DNA of 51,349 bases from contig NPFB01000040.1 in NCBI GenBank assembly GCA_014084085.1, positions 757,094 to 808,442 on the forward strand, written 5' to 3'. This document shows, in pieces, positions 17,188 to 26,800 of this stretch (the first letter of the stretch is position 1; each line of letters opens with the position of its first letter). Both the position numbers and the translations under genes were made by a program. The notes below the pieces were generated by a model. That model was not told where the DNA came from, ran no database searches, and saw only the letters and a list, made by a program, of their open reading frames with translations. The stretch comes from Hondaea fermentalgiana (lineage: Eukaryota; Sar; Bigyra; Thraustochytrida; Thraustochytriidae).

Positions 17188-19935
17188 CTACACGACAGGC
17201 TCGAAGCAGCGGCGAGGCACAAGTCCCTCCTCGGACCCGATGCGAGCCATGTACCAACCCTCGTCGTCGTCTTCCTCGGGGCAAATCGACACGACAATGG
17301 CCAAGTCTCCCTTGGAAAAGGAAATCTCGTCGCCATCGAGGGCAGTGTAATCCTCCTTGGCAATCATCTCGAGGTAAAGACTTGTGCCAAGGTAGTCCAT
17401 GGACCAAGTGCGTCGCTCGTACAGCTTGCGTGTCGTGCCAACGAGAGCCTTGCGCAGGGCAAGAGTAAGACGCTGGCGACGATTCAGTTCGCGCTCATAT
17501 GCGCGCTCGCGCTCCTCCGCAACGCGCATACGATGCTCGCGCTCTGCCTTTTTGCGATCATAGCGCAAGGCCGTGGCCTTGCGCAAAGACTTGAGCGTGT
17601 TACCGACGCTAGTTCGCCGAGACTTGGTGACTGCGCCTAGCGCCTTGACGGAACTGGCCGGAAAGTAGCCAATGGACCCATCGACCGAGCGTCGGCCGAG
17701 AAGCCAACCGTCGTCAATGTGTATTTTCTCTTCCGTGAAGAGCTCCAAAAGATCCCCTGTGCGAAAGGATATCTCCTCTGCTTCACGCGCGTTAAAGTCA
17801 CGAATTGCAATCACGGTTCGCGCGGGGCGACTTGCATAGCCGTGCTCATGAGAACGAATTTCGCCCTCATCGCTGTACCAATCGCGTCCCAAAGCATCGT
17901 CCTCACCATACACCGTTGTCTCGTCCTCATATAAGGCCTCCTCCTCATCATACATTGCTTGTTGATCATGGCTGCCGCCGCCAGCGCCGCTGCTGACCTT
18001 CTTTTCGAGCTCGGCGTGCGAGTTGGCGTCATCTTCGTGCTCGTAGCCGTGCCCAAGGTCAACAGTGTTGCCGTTATCGCTCGCAGTGGCAACAGAGTTT
18101 TGGTCTTCTTCTTCTTCGTGAGATGCCAGGTCGCTCAGACCACTGAGCTCCGATGCACTGCGCGAAAAGGGCCGACCGCCGTCTGACCTCGCAGAGCCAG
18201 GATCCTCAGAGCCCTTGCTTGCGCGAGACCACGTGTCCACAGACACTGTGGAAATTGCAGCCGTGAGCGCAGAACGAGTGAGATTTGGCGCTCTGAGCTC
18301 GACAAAGGGCAGAACGAATTCGGCGCCGACTGGCTTATGGTCAGAGATTAGATATTCGGGGCACGAAAAGTACGAGCATTGCTGGATACGGTTACTGGCC
18401 ACGGCATCATCGAGTTTCCAGAGAATGCGATCGCACCACGATGGCGTGCGGGGCACCTTTTTCCCATTCTCTTTGAATCCGCGCGTGTCGTAGTAATTCG
18501 TGCCGGGCTGAAATTTGTACGTTGGCACAAAGTTGATGAGTCCCTCGTGGAAATCTTGAAAAACGCGTTCATGGGCACGCTCCGAAGTCAGTTGGTCGTG
18601 CTCCATGAGTCTGTGCAAGTTTTTCTGGCGCACGAGATCGATCGTTTCCCTCCACGAGAACGAGTCGATTCGGTAATTGAGGTCCCCAAACCAAAAGATC
18701 ATATCGTGATCTCCGATTTTAATGGGTTCATCGCCGATTCTTCCGTAAGAGTACGCCAGGAGATCCGCCTGACTGGAAAAGTCCTCGCCCGCACCGCCAT
18801 CGAAAGGCCCGGCCATGCCGCGCCCGCCATTGCTATTGGCGGCACCGTCGCCACCGAAAGGTCTACCGATTGGCGGCCGCAAGCTTCCAGCACGTTTTGA
18901 CAACGATTGACTGATGCGACCCAAGCTCCGGCCCGCCTTGGTGTTTTGTGCCTTGGCTCGAAAGCGGCCCATTCGCGTCGAGGGCGTGGAAGACGGAGAC
19001 AAGGACCGCATATCGGACCCTGCCTCCGCGTCTCCTGAGGCCAAGCTCTCCTCGGCGTCCTCTTCGCCGCCGCCGCCGCCGCTGAAGCCGCCGCCGCTAT
19101 ATTCGCCGCGAAAGTCATCGTTCACTTTCGATTCCATTTCGGGCTCCTCCACCTCGCCGTACGGAGAAGGTGATTGGCCTCGATCAACTTCTTCGTGGAC
19201 GTCCGCATCCGTAAAGGTAGCCGTCGCGTAGCGCGCGAGACCTAGCGCAGACTCGACCAGCGAAGAAGACGTGTGATCATCCGCGCTCACAAGATTGCGT
19301 CCGCTTCCGGGCTGGCTTGTTTTCTCGAGACCGAGCAAGGTTTCGACGGGTACGACGCTCTTGGAAAGGAATTCCTTGGAGTTTTTCAGATCAAGAGGCG
19401 CAAATCGCAGTCCGTGGTATATGTTCGTAAAGTCTGCATTGCGTTTGACAACCTCTTTTTGGTGTGCGCTGAGGTGGCTCCCCACGAAGCACATGGCTTT
19501 GAACTTGTGAGAGGCCGTCTGTAGGCGAAAACGGATGGCGACGGCGCCCTTGTTGCCGAGGACGCCAAAGCGGCCAACAGCGTAGTACCCAATCATGAGT
19601 CGCGATATTTTGGGCCGATGCTCTTTGCGCGTCAGGACGCAAGTCATGACGCCGATGAGCTGCGAAACCGCGATGACGCTGTACTTGACGCCATCATACG
19701 GGGCGTGCGACTCGAGACAGTCAACGAACTGCCGCGCCCAAACCTCGGAGGCCTCCTCGCTGCGCTTGTTCTGGACGTACGTGGTCACGTCGGAGAGCTG
19801 TACAATTTCCTGCAGCGAGACCGCGACGATGTCTGGCGCCGTCGCGGACTTGCACAGCCACTTGCGCAGGTCCTGGCCGGTCCCGAGCTTGGCGTTCACG
19901 TTCCAGGACCCCACCAAAATCCGCAGCTTGGGCAT
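17188..19935 (-). CDS. Inositol polyphosphate 5-phosphatase with two C-terminal SH3 domains
   Basis: Predicted 915-residue enzyme removing the 5-phosphate from phosphoinositides or soluble inositol phosphates. The start of the domain reads GSWNVNA. VGSHLSAHQ, FWFGDLNYRI (414-423), PSWCDRIL (498-505) and the SDHKPVGAEF element follow, so all catalytic motifs are intact. An insertion of roughly 200 residues rich in Gly, Ser and acidic residues splits the domain between the SHLSAHQ region and the WFGDLN motif. A disordered acidic linker then leads to an SH3 domain at about 706-766 (ALYDF-like AIRDFNAREAEEISF, DDGWLLGR, GYFPASSV). A basic helical linker and a second SH3 at about 857-915 (DYTALDGDEISFSKGD, EGWYMARI, GLVPRRCFE) end the protein. 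I chose the ATG at 19935, which begins right at the catalytic domain. The SH3 pair suggests recruitment to proline-rich partners, as for synaptojanin-like roles in endocytosis (inference). Confidence 0.92.
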   Translation of the reverse strand: MPKLRILVGSWNVNAKLGTGQDLRKWLCKSATAPDIVAVSLQEIVQLSDVTTYVQNKRSEEASEVWARQFVDCLESHAPYDGVKYSVIAVSQLIGVMTCVLTRKEHRPKISRLMIGYYAVGRFGVLGNKGAVAIRFRLQTASHKFKAMCFVGSHLSAHQKEVVKRNADFTNIYHGLRFAPLDLKNSKEFLSKSVVPVETLLGLEKTSQPGSGRNLVSADDHTSSSLVESALGLARYATATFTDADVHEEVDRGQSPSPYGEVEEPEMESKVNDDFRGEYSGGGFSGGGGGEEDAEESLASGDAEAGSDMRSLSPSSTPSTRMGRFRAKAQNTKAGRSLGRISQSLSKRAGSLRPPIGRPFGGDGAANSNGGRGMAGPFDGGAGEDFSSQADLLAYSYGRIGDEPIKIGDHDMIFWFGDLNYRIDSFSWRETIDLVRQKNLHRLMEHDQLTSERAHERVFQDFHEGLINFVPTYKFQPGTNYYDTRGFKENGKKVPRTPSWCDRILWKLDDAVASNRIQQCSYFSCPEYLISDHKPVGAEFVLPFVELRAPNLTRSALTAAISTVSVDTWSRASKGSEDPGSARSDGGRPFSRSASELSGLSDLASHEEEEDQNSVATASDNGNTVDLGHGYEHEDDANSHAELEKKVSSGAGGGSHDQQAMYDEEEALYEDETTVYGEDDALGRDWYSDEGEIRSHEHGYASRPARTVIAIRDFNAREAEEISFRTGDLLELFTEEKIHIDDGWLLGRRSVDGSIGYFPASSVKALGAVTKSRRTSVGNTLKSLRKATALRYDRKKAEREHRMRVAEERERAYERELNRRQRLTLALRKALVGTTRKLYERRTWSMDYLGTSLYLEMIAKEDYTALDGDEISFSKGDLAIVVSICPEEDDDEGWYMARIGSEEGLVPRRCFEPVV

Positions 19936-21189
19936 CCTCTCGCCCGCCGCCCCGCGCTCTCGGCGCGCCCGCGAGCGAGCTCTTCCTCCCTCGCTCGCCC
20001 GCTCCCTCGCCCGCCGCCAAGCCCGCCGAGCCCGCCGAGCGCAGCCAGGCCAAGCCGCGCCACGCCACGCCACGCCACGCCAGCCGGCTTTGCTTTCTTT
20101 CTTCTTTCTCCAAGAGCTCGCCGGGCTCCCGGCGCACGCCCACGCCTACAGACAGGCCCAGCGCGGCGCTGGACGCCTGCTTGGGTACCTCACCGCGAGG
20201 CCGCCTCCCGCCTCCTTCTCCTTCTCCTCCGCTCGCTCGCTCGCCCGGCCGCGGCCGCTCGGCCGCTCGCGGCCTCACTCGCTCGCTCGCTCGTACAGCT
20301 GCAGCACGTGCACGTGCACGTGCACGTGCGCGTACTCGCGCGCGACCTCAAGGCTCCGCCTCGGCCGTACCTCTCGCCCCGCGCCAGCGCTGCGCTGCGC
20401 TGCGGCGGCCGGAGGGAGGGAGGGAGGCGCCGCGAGCAGCTCTGCCGCGCCGCCGCGTCGCGGGCGGGAGAGGCGAGAAAGCGAGCTCGTGGTCAAGGCG
20501 CAACCCGGAGCGAGCGAGCGGATGGGAAGAGGAGAGAGAGGAAACGCAACAGCGAGAGCGCGGAGCGAGCGCTGTCGAGCTCGTCGGCGCGCCAGCCAGC
20601 CAGACAAACAACCAGCCAGCGAGCCAGCGAGCCAGCGAGCGGGTCTGCGGCGGGCAGCGTGCGACGAGCTGCTGCTGCCTTGGCGGCGTTGCTGCGCGTG
20701 GGTGGGTGGGTGGTATGGTATCGCTTGCTGCTGCTGCTGCTGCTGCTGGCGGCTTGCACTCCGCGGCGCGATGGCGGGGCGCACACCCTCCCACCCACAC
20801 GCACACACCTTTCTTCTCATAATCTGTATCTAACATTGCGCTCAAATTAGGGTCCGGTAAGACGGGTGGCGCCAGCCTTGTTCGGGATAGACGATACCGG
20901 ACCCGGGGCGCGCGCGTGGCGAGCGAGATGGCTCGTCACGCAACCTAACCTGGGCGGGCGCAAACCTAACCGGGTCCGCGCGACTTAACCACCGCGCCGC
21001 ACGCGGGGAAGGAAGACAAGGCAGAGAGAGGGAGAGAGAGAGTTGCTGTTGGTTGCCAGGGGGTGAAATAGTTGAAGGCGTGCAGAACGCGAGCCGAGGC
21101 CCAGCGCGGCGAGAGGCGAGGCGAGGAGAGGAGAGCGAGAGCGAGTGAACAAACCAGCAACGCGAGCGACACGCGCACCTGAGGACGTC

Positions 21190-21222
<33 letters not shown>

Positions 21223-21381
21223 GCAGGAGCAAGAGCAAGAGCAAGAGCAGCAGCAGCAGCTTGCCGAGTCAACCAGTCGCAGGCCATCGCACGTACATCG
21301 CCGTTGGGCACCGACGACTAGATCGCTAACGACCGACCAGAAGCAGGACCAAAGGACAGGCGACAGACAACTCGAACGAAG
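19936..21381. promoter_or_regulatory. Divergent promoter region, 5-phosphatase / HELLS-like gene
   Basis: The 1,446 nt are GC-rich and full of short repeats. These include GCTCG runs around 20220-20300, an ACGTGC run (about 20305-20330), CCAGC-type repeats (20590-20640), (CTG)n at about 20727-20748 and (CAG)n at about 21188-21222 in the HELLS 5' UTR. Three related CTAACC/TTAACC motifs lie at 20942-20990. Open frames of over 400 codons here are translated repeats (Arg/Ala/Ser) without homology. The promoter role is inferred from orientation. Confidence 0.5.
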
Positions 21382-23565
21382 ATGGTTGCCAAGGGCGCGA
21401 AGAAAAGCGCCAAGAGCGACACCACGGCGAAACCCCCCGAGAACGTGGACGACTCGGAGGAGAAAATGCTGAAAAAGCTCGAGGCCGAGGAGGAAAAGGC
21501 GGCCGAGGCCAACGACAAGGATTGGAAGCCCGAAGCCTCGCGCATTTCGGAGCGCCGCGCGGGAATTACAGAGGCAGAGGCGAGCCAGGCGCTCGAGCGC
21601 CTCCTCGCCAAGGCAGAAAAGTACACCCAGTTCCTCAACCGGAAACTTATGGGATCCACGCTGGAGGAACCTCGCCCCAAACCAGAGACAGCCGCGCCTG
21701 CCTCGAAACGACGCAAAGTGTCCTCTTCCGGCGCAGGCAAACGCGTGACCGCTGACGTCACGAGTTCATCCAAGTCAAAGGACGACGAGAACGACGATGA
21801 CGAGATCCAGCCCTCTGTGGCGCCAGAAGACGAGCTCGACGAGCACGGCCAGCGCAGACAGCCCAAGTCGCTCACGGGCGGGCGGCTTCGCGACTATCAG
21901 GTCAAGGGCTTCAAGTGGATGGTTGGACTCTACGAGAACGGTCTCCACGGCATTCTTGCCGACGAAATGGGCCTCGGAAAGACCGTGCAGACCGTCGCCA
22001 TGATCGCTCATCTGCGGGACATGGGCGCTTACGGCCCGTACCTCATCGTCGTGCCCCTCTCGACGATTCACAATTGGGTCAACGAAATCAAAAAGTGGGC
22101 TCCTAAGATGCCCGTCCTTCTTTATCATGGTACCAAGGAGGAGCGGGCCGACATGCGCTCGCGTTTTCTCAAGCCTGCGCGCTCGAACAAACGGGATCTG
22201 AAAAAGTTCCCCGTCACCGTCACCACATACGACATCGTATGCCGTGACCGCTCCGGCCTGCAACACTGCGATTGGAAGCACATCATCGTTGATGAGGGCC
22301 ACCGCCTGAAGAACCACAAGTGCAAGCTCATCCGCGAGCTCAACCAGCTCTGCGGTGGATCCGTGCTTCGCGGCGGCGCGAATAAGATTCTCCTCACAGG
22401 CACACCGCTTCAAAACAATCTTGCCGAGCTTTGGAGTCTGCTCAACTTCCTTATGCCCGAGATTTTCGATGACCTCGACTTCTTCCAGTCTGTCTTTGCC
22501 TTTGACGGCAGCCGCGGCACCGAAAACGAGCTCGTGCGCAAGCACGCCGAGGAAAACATTGTCAGCAAGCTGCACAAGATCCTTGCTCCCTTCATGATGC
22601 GCAGGCTCAAGTCCGAGGTCGAAAAGCATCTTCCCAGCAAGAAGGAGGTAGTGGTGTACATTCCTATGACAGCTTCCCAGCGCGACATGTACAAATCGAT
22701 TGTCGCCAAGGAGTTCGGCAAACTTCTCGAACTCGCCACCGGTAATAAGACCCAACTCAACAACGTACTTATGCAGCTCCGAAAGTGCTGTCTGCATCCT
22801 TATCTGCACTTTGAGCCCACCGACGCAACTGGAAACTTCATCAATGACCAACGACTCATCGACACTTCTGGCAAAGTTCGTGCGCTCGACCAAATGCTCA
22901 CGGCTCTCAAGGCCAAGGGCCACAAGGTGCTCGTCTTTTCCCAGTTCACCTCCTTGCTCGACATTGTGCAGGACTACATGCAGTTTCTGCGTCCCGAATG
23001 GAAGGTTTGCCGTATCGATGGAAGCACCTCGCTCGAGGATCGCAAGGCCCAAATGGATGGTTTCAACAACGATCCCGACTACTTTTGTTTTCTTCTCAGC
23101 ACGAGGGCCGGAGGCGTCGGTATCAATCTTGTTTCCGCGGATACCGTCATTATCTTTGACAGCGATTGGAATCCGCATCAGGACAATCAGGCGCAGGATC
23201 GCGCTCACCGCATCGGACAGACCAAGGACGTCATGGTCTACCGTATGATTGCTGCAAATTCGATCGAGCTCAAGATCCTCGAGCGCGCAAATAGCAAGCG
23301 CAAACTCGAGCGTGTCGTCTGCGCAAAGCAGGCCACCATCAACAACTCGGCTAAAACAACCCGTCTCGATGCGGACGAGCTTCGCCAGCTTCTTCGCGAC
23401 GACTTTACGGGCCACCACTCCGACGTGGGTGAAATTTCGGACGAGACGCTTGCCACACTTTTGGATCGCAAAAAGGTTCTCAGTGGCGAGGTGCCTCGTA
23501 GCGGTAACGGCTACGAAATTGTCGAGCACCAGGCGTCGTCGATTGTTGGCAGCGTCAACAAGTAA
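21382..23565 (+). CDS. SNF2-family chromatin remodeler, HELLS/DDM1 (Lsh) type
   Basis: Predicted ATP-driven nucleosome remodeler of 727 residues acting in the nucleus. The ATPase has motif I DEMGLGKT (194-201), the DEGH box at 304-307, LLTGTPLQNN, a helicase C-lobe with VFSQFTSLLDI, STRAGGVGINL, DSDWNPHQDNQAQDRAHR and the closing RAHRIGQ (607-613). Subfamily marks are the N-terminal helix before the ATPase (ALERLLAKAEKYTQFLNRKL), the segment NSIELKILERANSKRKLE, a short insertion between the lobes, and the absence of the HAND-SANT-SLIDE domains of ISWI, of a chromodomain and of a bromodomain. The length fits HELLS/DDM1/Irc5 (about 760-850). In animals and plants this subfamily supports DNA methylation and silencing of repeats. 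Whether it does so here is inference. The stop overlaps an AATAAA-like signal. Convergent with the Sfi1-like gene, 331 nt apart. Confidence 0.9.
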   Translation: MVAKGAKKSAKSDTTAKPPENVDDSEEKMLKKLEAEEEKAAEANDKDWKPEASRISERRAGITEAEASQALERLLAKAEKYTQFLNRKLMGSTLEEPRPKPETAAPASKRRKVSSSGAGKRVTADVTSSSKSKDDENDDDEIQPSVAPEDELDEHGQRRQPKSLTGGRLRDYQVKGFKWMVGLYENGLHGILADEMGLGKTVQTVAMIAHLRDMGAYGPYLIVVPLSTIHNWVNEIKKWAPKMPVLLYHGTKEERADMRSRFLKPARSNKRDLKKFPVTVTTYDIVCRDRSGLQHCDWKHIIVDEGHRLKNHKCKLIRELNQLCGGSVLRGGANKILLTGTPLQNNLAELWSLLNFLMPEIFDDLDFFQSVFAFDGSRGTENELVRKHAEENIVSKLHKILAPFMMRRLKSEVEKHLPSKKEVVVYIPMTASQRDMYKSIVAKEFGKLLELATGNKTQLNNVLMQLRKCCLHPYLHFEPTDATGNFINDQRLIDTSGKVRALDQMLTALKAKGHKVLVFSQFTSLLDIVQDYMQFLRPEWKVCRIDGSTSLEDRKAQMDGFNNDPDYFCFLLSTRAGGVGINLVSADTVIIFDSDWNPHQDNQAQDRAHRIGQTKDVMVYRMIAANSIELKILERANSKRKLERVVCAKQATINNSAKTTRLDADELRQLLRDDFTGHHSDVGEISDETLATLLDRKKVLSGEVPRSGNGYEIVEHQASSIVGSVNK

Positions 23566-23896
23566 ATAAAGCGCACAAGAAGGGCAAAAGCAACCAAGAT
23601 AATGAGAGAAGAAGAGATGAGTATTCAAATGTTTGCGTTGGTCGGCTGCGTCACAAGGAAAAATAATTATGTATCGCAGTCATCACGTAATTTTTCCTGC
23701 TGACGCATTCTCATATTCTCTCTCTCTCTGTAATAGGGATGGAGCAAATGAAAAGATGTGTCTATGTTCTGCGTGGATGAATCTCTGTTGTAAGTTGATC
23801 CTTGCAACCGCGAATCGCGGTCTTCTTATGAGCAACAATTGAATAGCAACATGAATTAGGCCTACTACTACCTTGTCCATTTTTTTTTTCTCCAGT
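23566..23896. other. Convergent intergenic spacer
   Basis: AT-rich 331-nt spacer with AATAAA-like signals near 23565 and a T-run at about 23880-23890, consistent with two overlapping 3' UTRs. No gene. Confidence 0.55.
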
Positions 23897-26800
23897 CTAG
23901 AACCTCGATGCCGATGACCTCGAGAGCTGTAGCTGCAAGAGCGACTCCCGTGCGCGATCTCCCACCTGTCGAATAGACGCTGCTGCCTCGAGGCGATGTC
24001 GCTGCGAGCGCCCAGCTTGCTCATTTAAGGCATGAATCCGTAATCTGCAGAATGCTTGCTGTGCATGCGCCATTGTCCACGCGTCATCGATGCGCCCCAA
24101 CGCGCGCACGATTTGCCGATCTTTGCGCACTTTGACTTTCCAGGCGCGCCATGCGCCAAAGACTTTTGCTTGCTGAAGCAATTCCTTCGCCGATGCAGAA
24201 ATGCGTCCTGTGCGCAGAACAAGCGATTCGTAGCGCGCGATCCTTTTGCAAGAACACGCATGCCGGGCAAGGCACGCAAACGCAAGTCTCGTCGTACTCA
24301 CTTCCCAAGACTTGAGCGTCATCACCTGCTCAACTCTTGCACGCAGCGCTTTGGCGGCTCGGGCCAATTGCATTCGTTTTCTCCACCTTGCCCAGCTCTC
24401 CTCCATCAATCGACTTTGTCTTTGTAACCTCAGTCCCTCAAAACGAACAGCCCGCTCGTGCGAGGCAGACCACAGACGCAGTGCCCATCGTTGTTCTTGC
24501 ATGGTATACACACGGACAAAGCGTTCTGCTCGCGCTCGAGACTCGCGATGGGCAAGCTGCCATCCTCGTAGTGTTCGTATTTTCAACCGGCGATCGCAAG
24601 CGCGCTTCGCTTGAACTACCAAGTGGTCGAGAAGTCTCTGTCGTTCTACAATGACCTTCCAGCGCGCCCACGAACGCCTTATCCGCAAAGAATCGCATCG
24701 TCTTATCATTCGAGCAATCGTTTGCGATCGAAGCCTTTCCGTACGCTTCAAAGCCCTTCCGGATAGACGAAGCCAGGCCTCTTCGAGTTTCCTGGCGCGA
24801 GTTCGATGAAGTTGGTCTCGTGACCAAAGACGAAAGAGCGCACATCTTTTCTCTAGAACCAAATGTTGCTGCGCCGCTTTGCTCCTCATGACCTGAAAAC
24901 ACCACTGCTTCCAGCCGAGCTGCAGCCGCCACTGGCGCCATTTGACCAAAGTTCTCTCGACTGCACATATTTTCGTGGCATGCCGCCATAATCGAAGAAA
25001 AGCAAGACCAACTCGCCTCTTCCAATACACTTTTGTCCAGGAAAAGAGACGGCGCGTTGCACGCTCGAGAGCGTTCCCGCGCTCTACAAGTTCCTTCCAG
25101 TGACGCAGAGCATTGCGAACTGATGCTTGCAGCAAACGGCGCCGCGCGCAAGAAAGCGTCCGCGCCAATTTCTGCCATTGTCCTAACGCATCCTTGATGT
25201 GACGGAACCTCAGTCGGGAAATAACACGAGACATCAGCCGATCTCGCTGCGCCTTCTCATATACAGTGGTCTTCCATACGGCGAAAGCTGCTCTCTGCCG
25301 ACCAGTCTTCCAACGCATGATGAAACCCCGGAGGGTATTCCGTCGAAACATGGCAATTTGCTCAGCGTAACCCTCTGCGACAGCATTCTCTTGCCAGATT
25401 CGAAGAGCAGAGCGGAGCCTTGAAACTTGTCCCTGCTGGAAGAGTCTGCGCAAAAACCGCATTTTCATACCACGTTCTTGTTCTGCAGCACGAAAATGCG
25501 CAGCGAACCGCTGCCATTGTATAAAGCCGGCATACAAGCTGCGGGCCTTCCATCTTGCTAGAAATCTATGCAAAAATTGGTGCCGAAACGAGACAACTTG
25601 TTCTGCATGCATCAAGCCCGCAGCACGTTGCTGCCACCTTTGGAATGCGGAGCGTAGCTTGCTCGTTTTCGAATGAGAAAGAAGCCTTCGCACGCATTGC
25701 CGACGAAGCATGGTCTCACGTGCTTCCAACACCGCGGACGCGGCATACGCTTTCAACTTCAGAAATGCAGCGCGCTTATGCCGGGTCTTCCATCGTTGTA
25801 CAAAGGCACGCAGAGACCTGCGTCGTGTGACTTCAACCGTTTGTAGTTGTGAAGCTCCACGCGCATGACGAAGCAAGATCTGGAACGCCGCATACGCACG
25901 TCGTGATTTCCAGCGCCGGAGGAAGCGACGCATGGCCTCACGGCGCACACAGATGTCGCGCTGGATACGCACACAATTTCGCCAAAGAGACCACGCTGCG
26001 TGCAACCTTTTCTTCTGCCAACGAGCGAGACAACGCAATAGACTCGCAGAACTCCACCGCCGCTGGCTCTCCGCCATGCCAACGCTCTGCACAAAAACTG
26101 CAGAAAATGGACGAGCTGCTTCGTCTGCTAAAGCCGCATTACTTAATGCAGCACCCTCAGCTGAGATAGCTGCGGCCTTGGCCGATGTGTAAAGAGTCCA
26201 CTGGCGGAATGCAAGAGCGCAACGGCGGTTCAACCAACGCCGCATGACTCGGACGGCTCGTTTCTGATGCGCCAACTTTCTTGCATTCGAGCGCAGAGCC
26301 TCAAAACCTCTTTGTGCGCCATGGAGCAGCGCGATGCGCACCACACGCTGCATGAGCCGCCTCACACGACACGCGTTTGTCTTCCATCTCTGGAATCCAG
26401 CTGCAAGTTTTGTATGGCGCGCGATATTCCACTTGTGAAATACGTGTTCCACTTGCTTGGCGCGATGACACATCGAACGCCATCGACTCATCGCAGCTAC
26501 CAAGGCGCGTCTTCGCCACCGAAGAATGATTCTTTTGCAAAGACGATTTGCTCTTGCTGTATAATCGCTAGCCCTGGTCCACTTCTTCCAAGTTTCACTG
26601 AGCACGCGCGAACGTCGAGATTGTAAAATTCGTTGCACCGCGGAGTGCATGAGCGTCATGCAGTGCGCGTATTTGGCAAGTCGAGCGAATGCCCACCGAA
26701 CTGGTCCAAGGCTCCAATGCAACACCACTCTCTTCGCCACGGCGAGACGTGCCTGTGCAAGTGCAGCCTTCGTTGCCCACCCGTGCCAGGAGCGAAAAGC

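Noticed and set aside
19595..20850. Two overlapping ~410-codon plus-strand frames in the divergent promoter
   Set aside because: They read through the reverse of the 5-phosphatase gene and then translate GC-rich repeats. No domain is present.
21188..21222. (CAG)n as a coding poly-Gln tract
   Set aside because: It lies upstream of the HELLS-like ATG with no open frame joining it to the gene, so it is 5' UTR.
21775..23628. 617-codon open frame antisense to the HELLS-like gene
   Set aside because: It mirrors the codon bias of a strongly conserved SNF2 ATPase on the other strand and resembles no family.
25235..25955. CRISPR-like array suggested by regular 120-nt spacing
   Set aside because: The similarity is at protein level within an open frame, repeats are contiguous without spacers, and the organism is eukaryotic.
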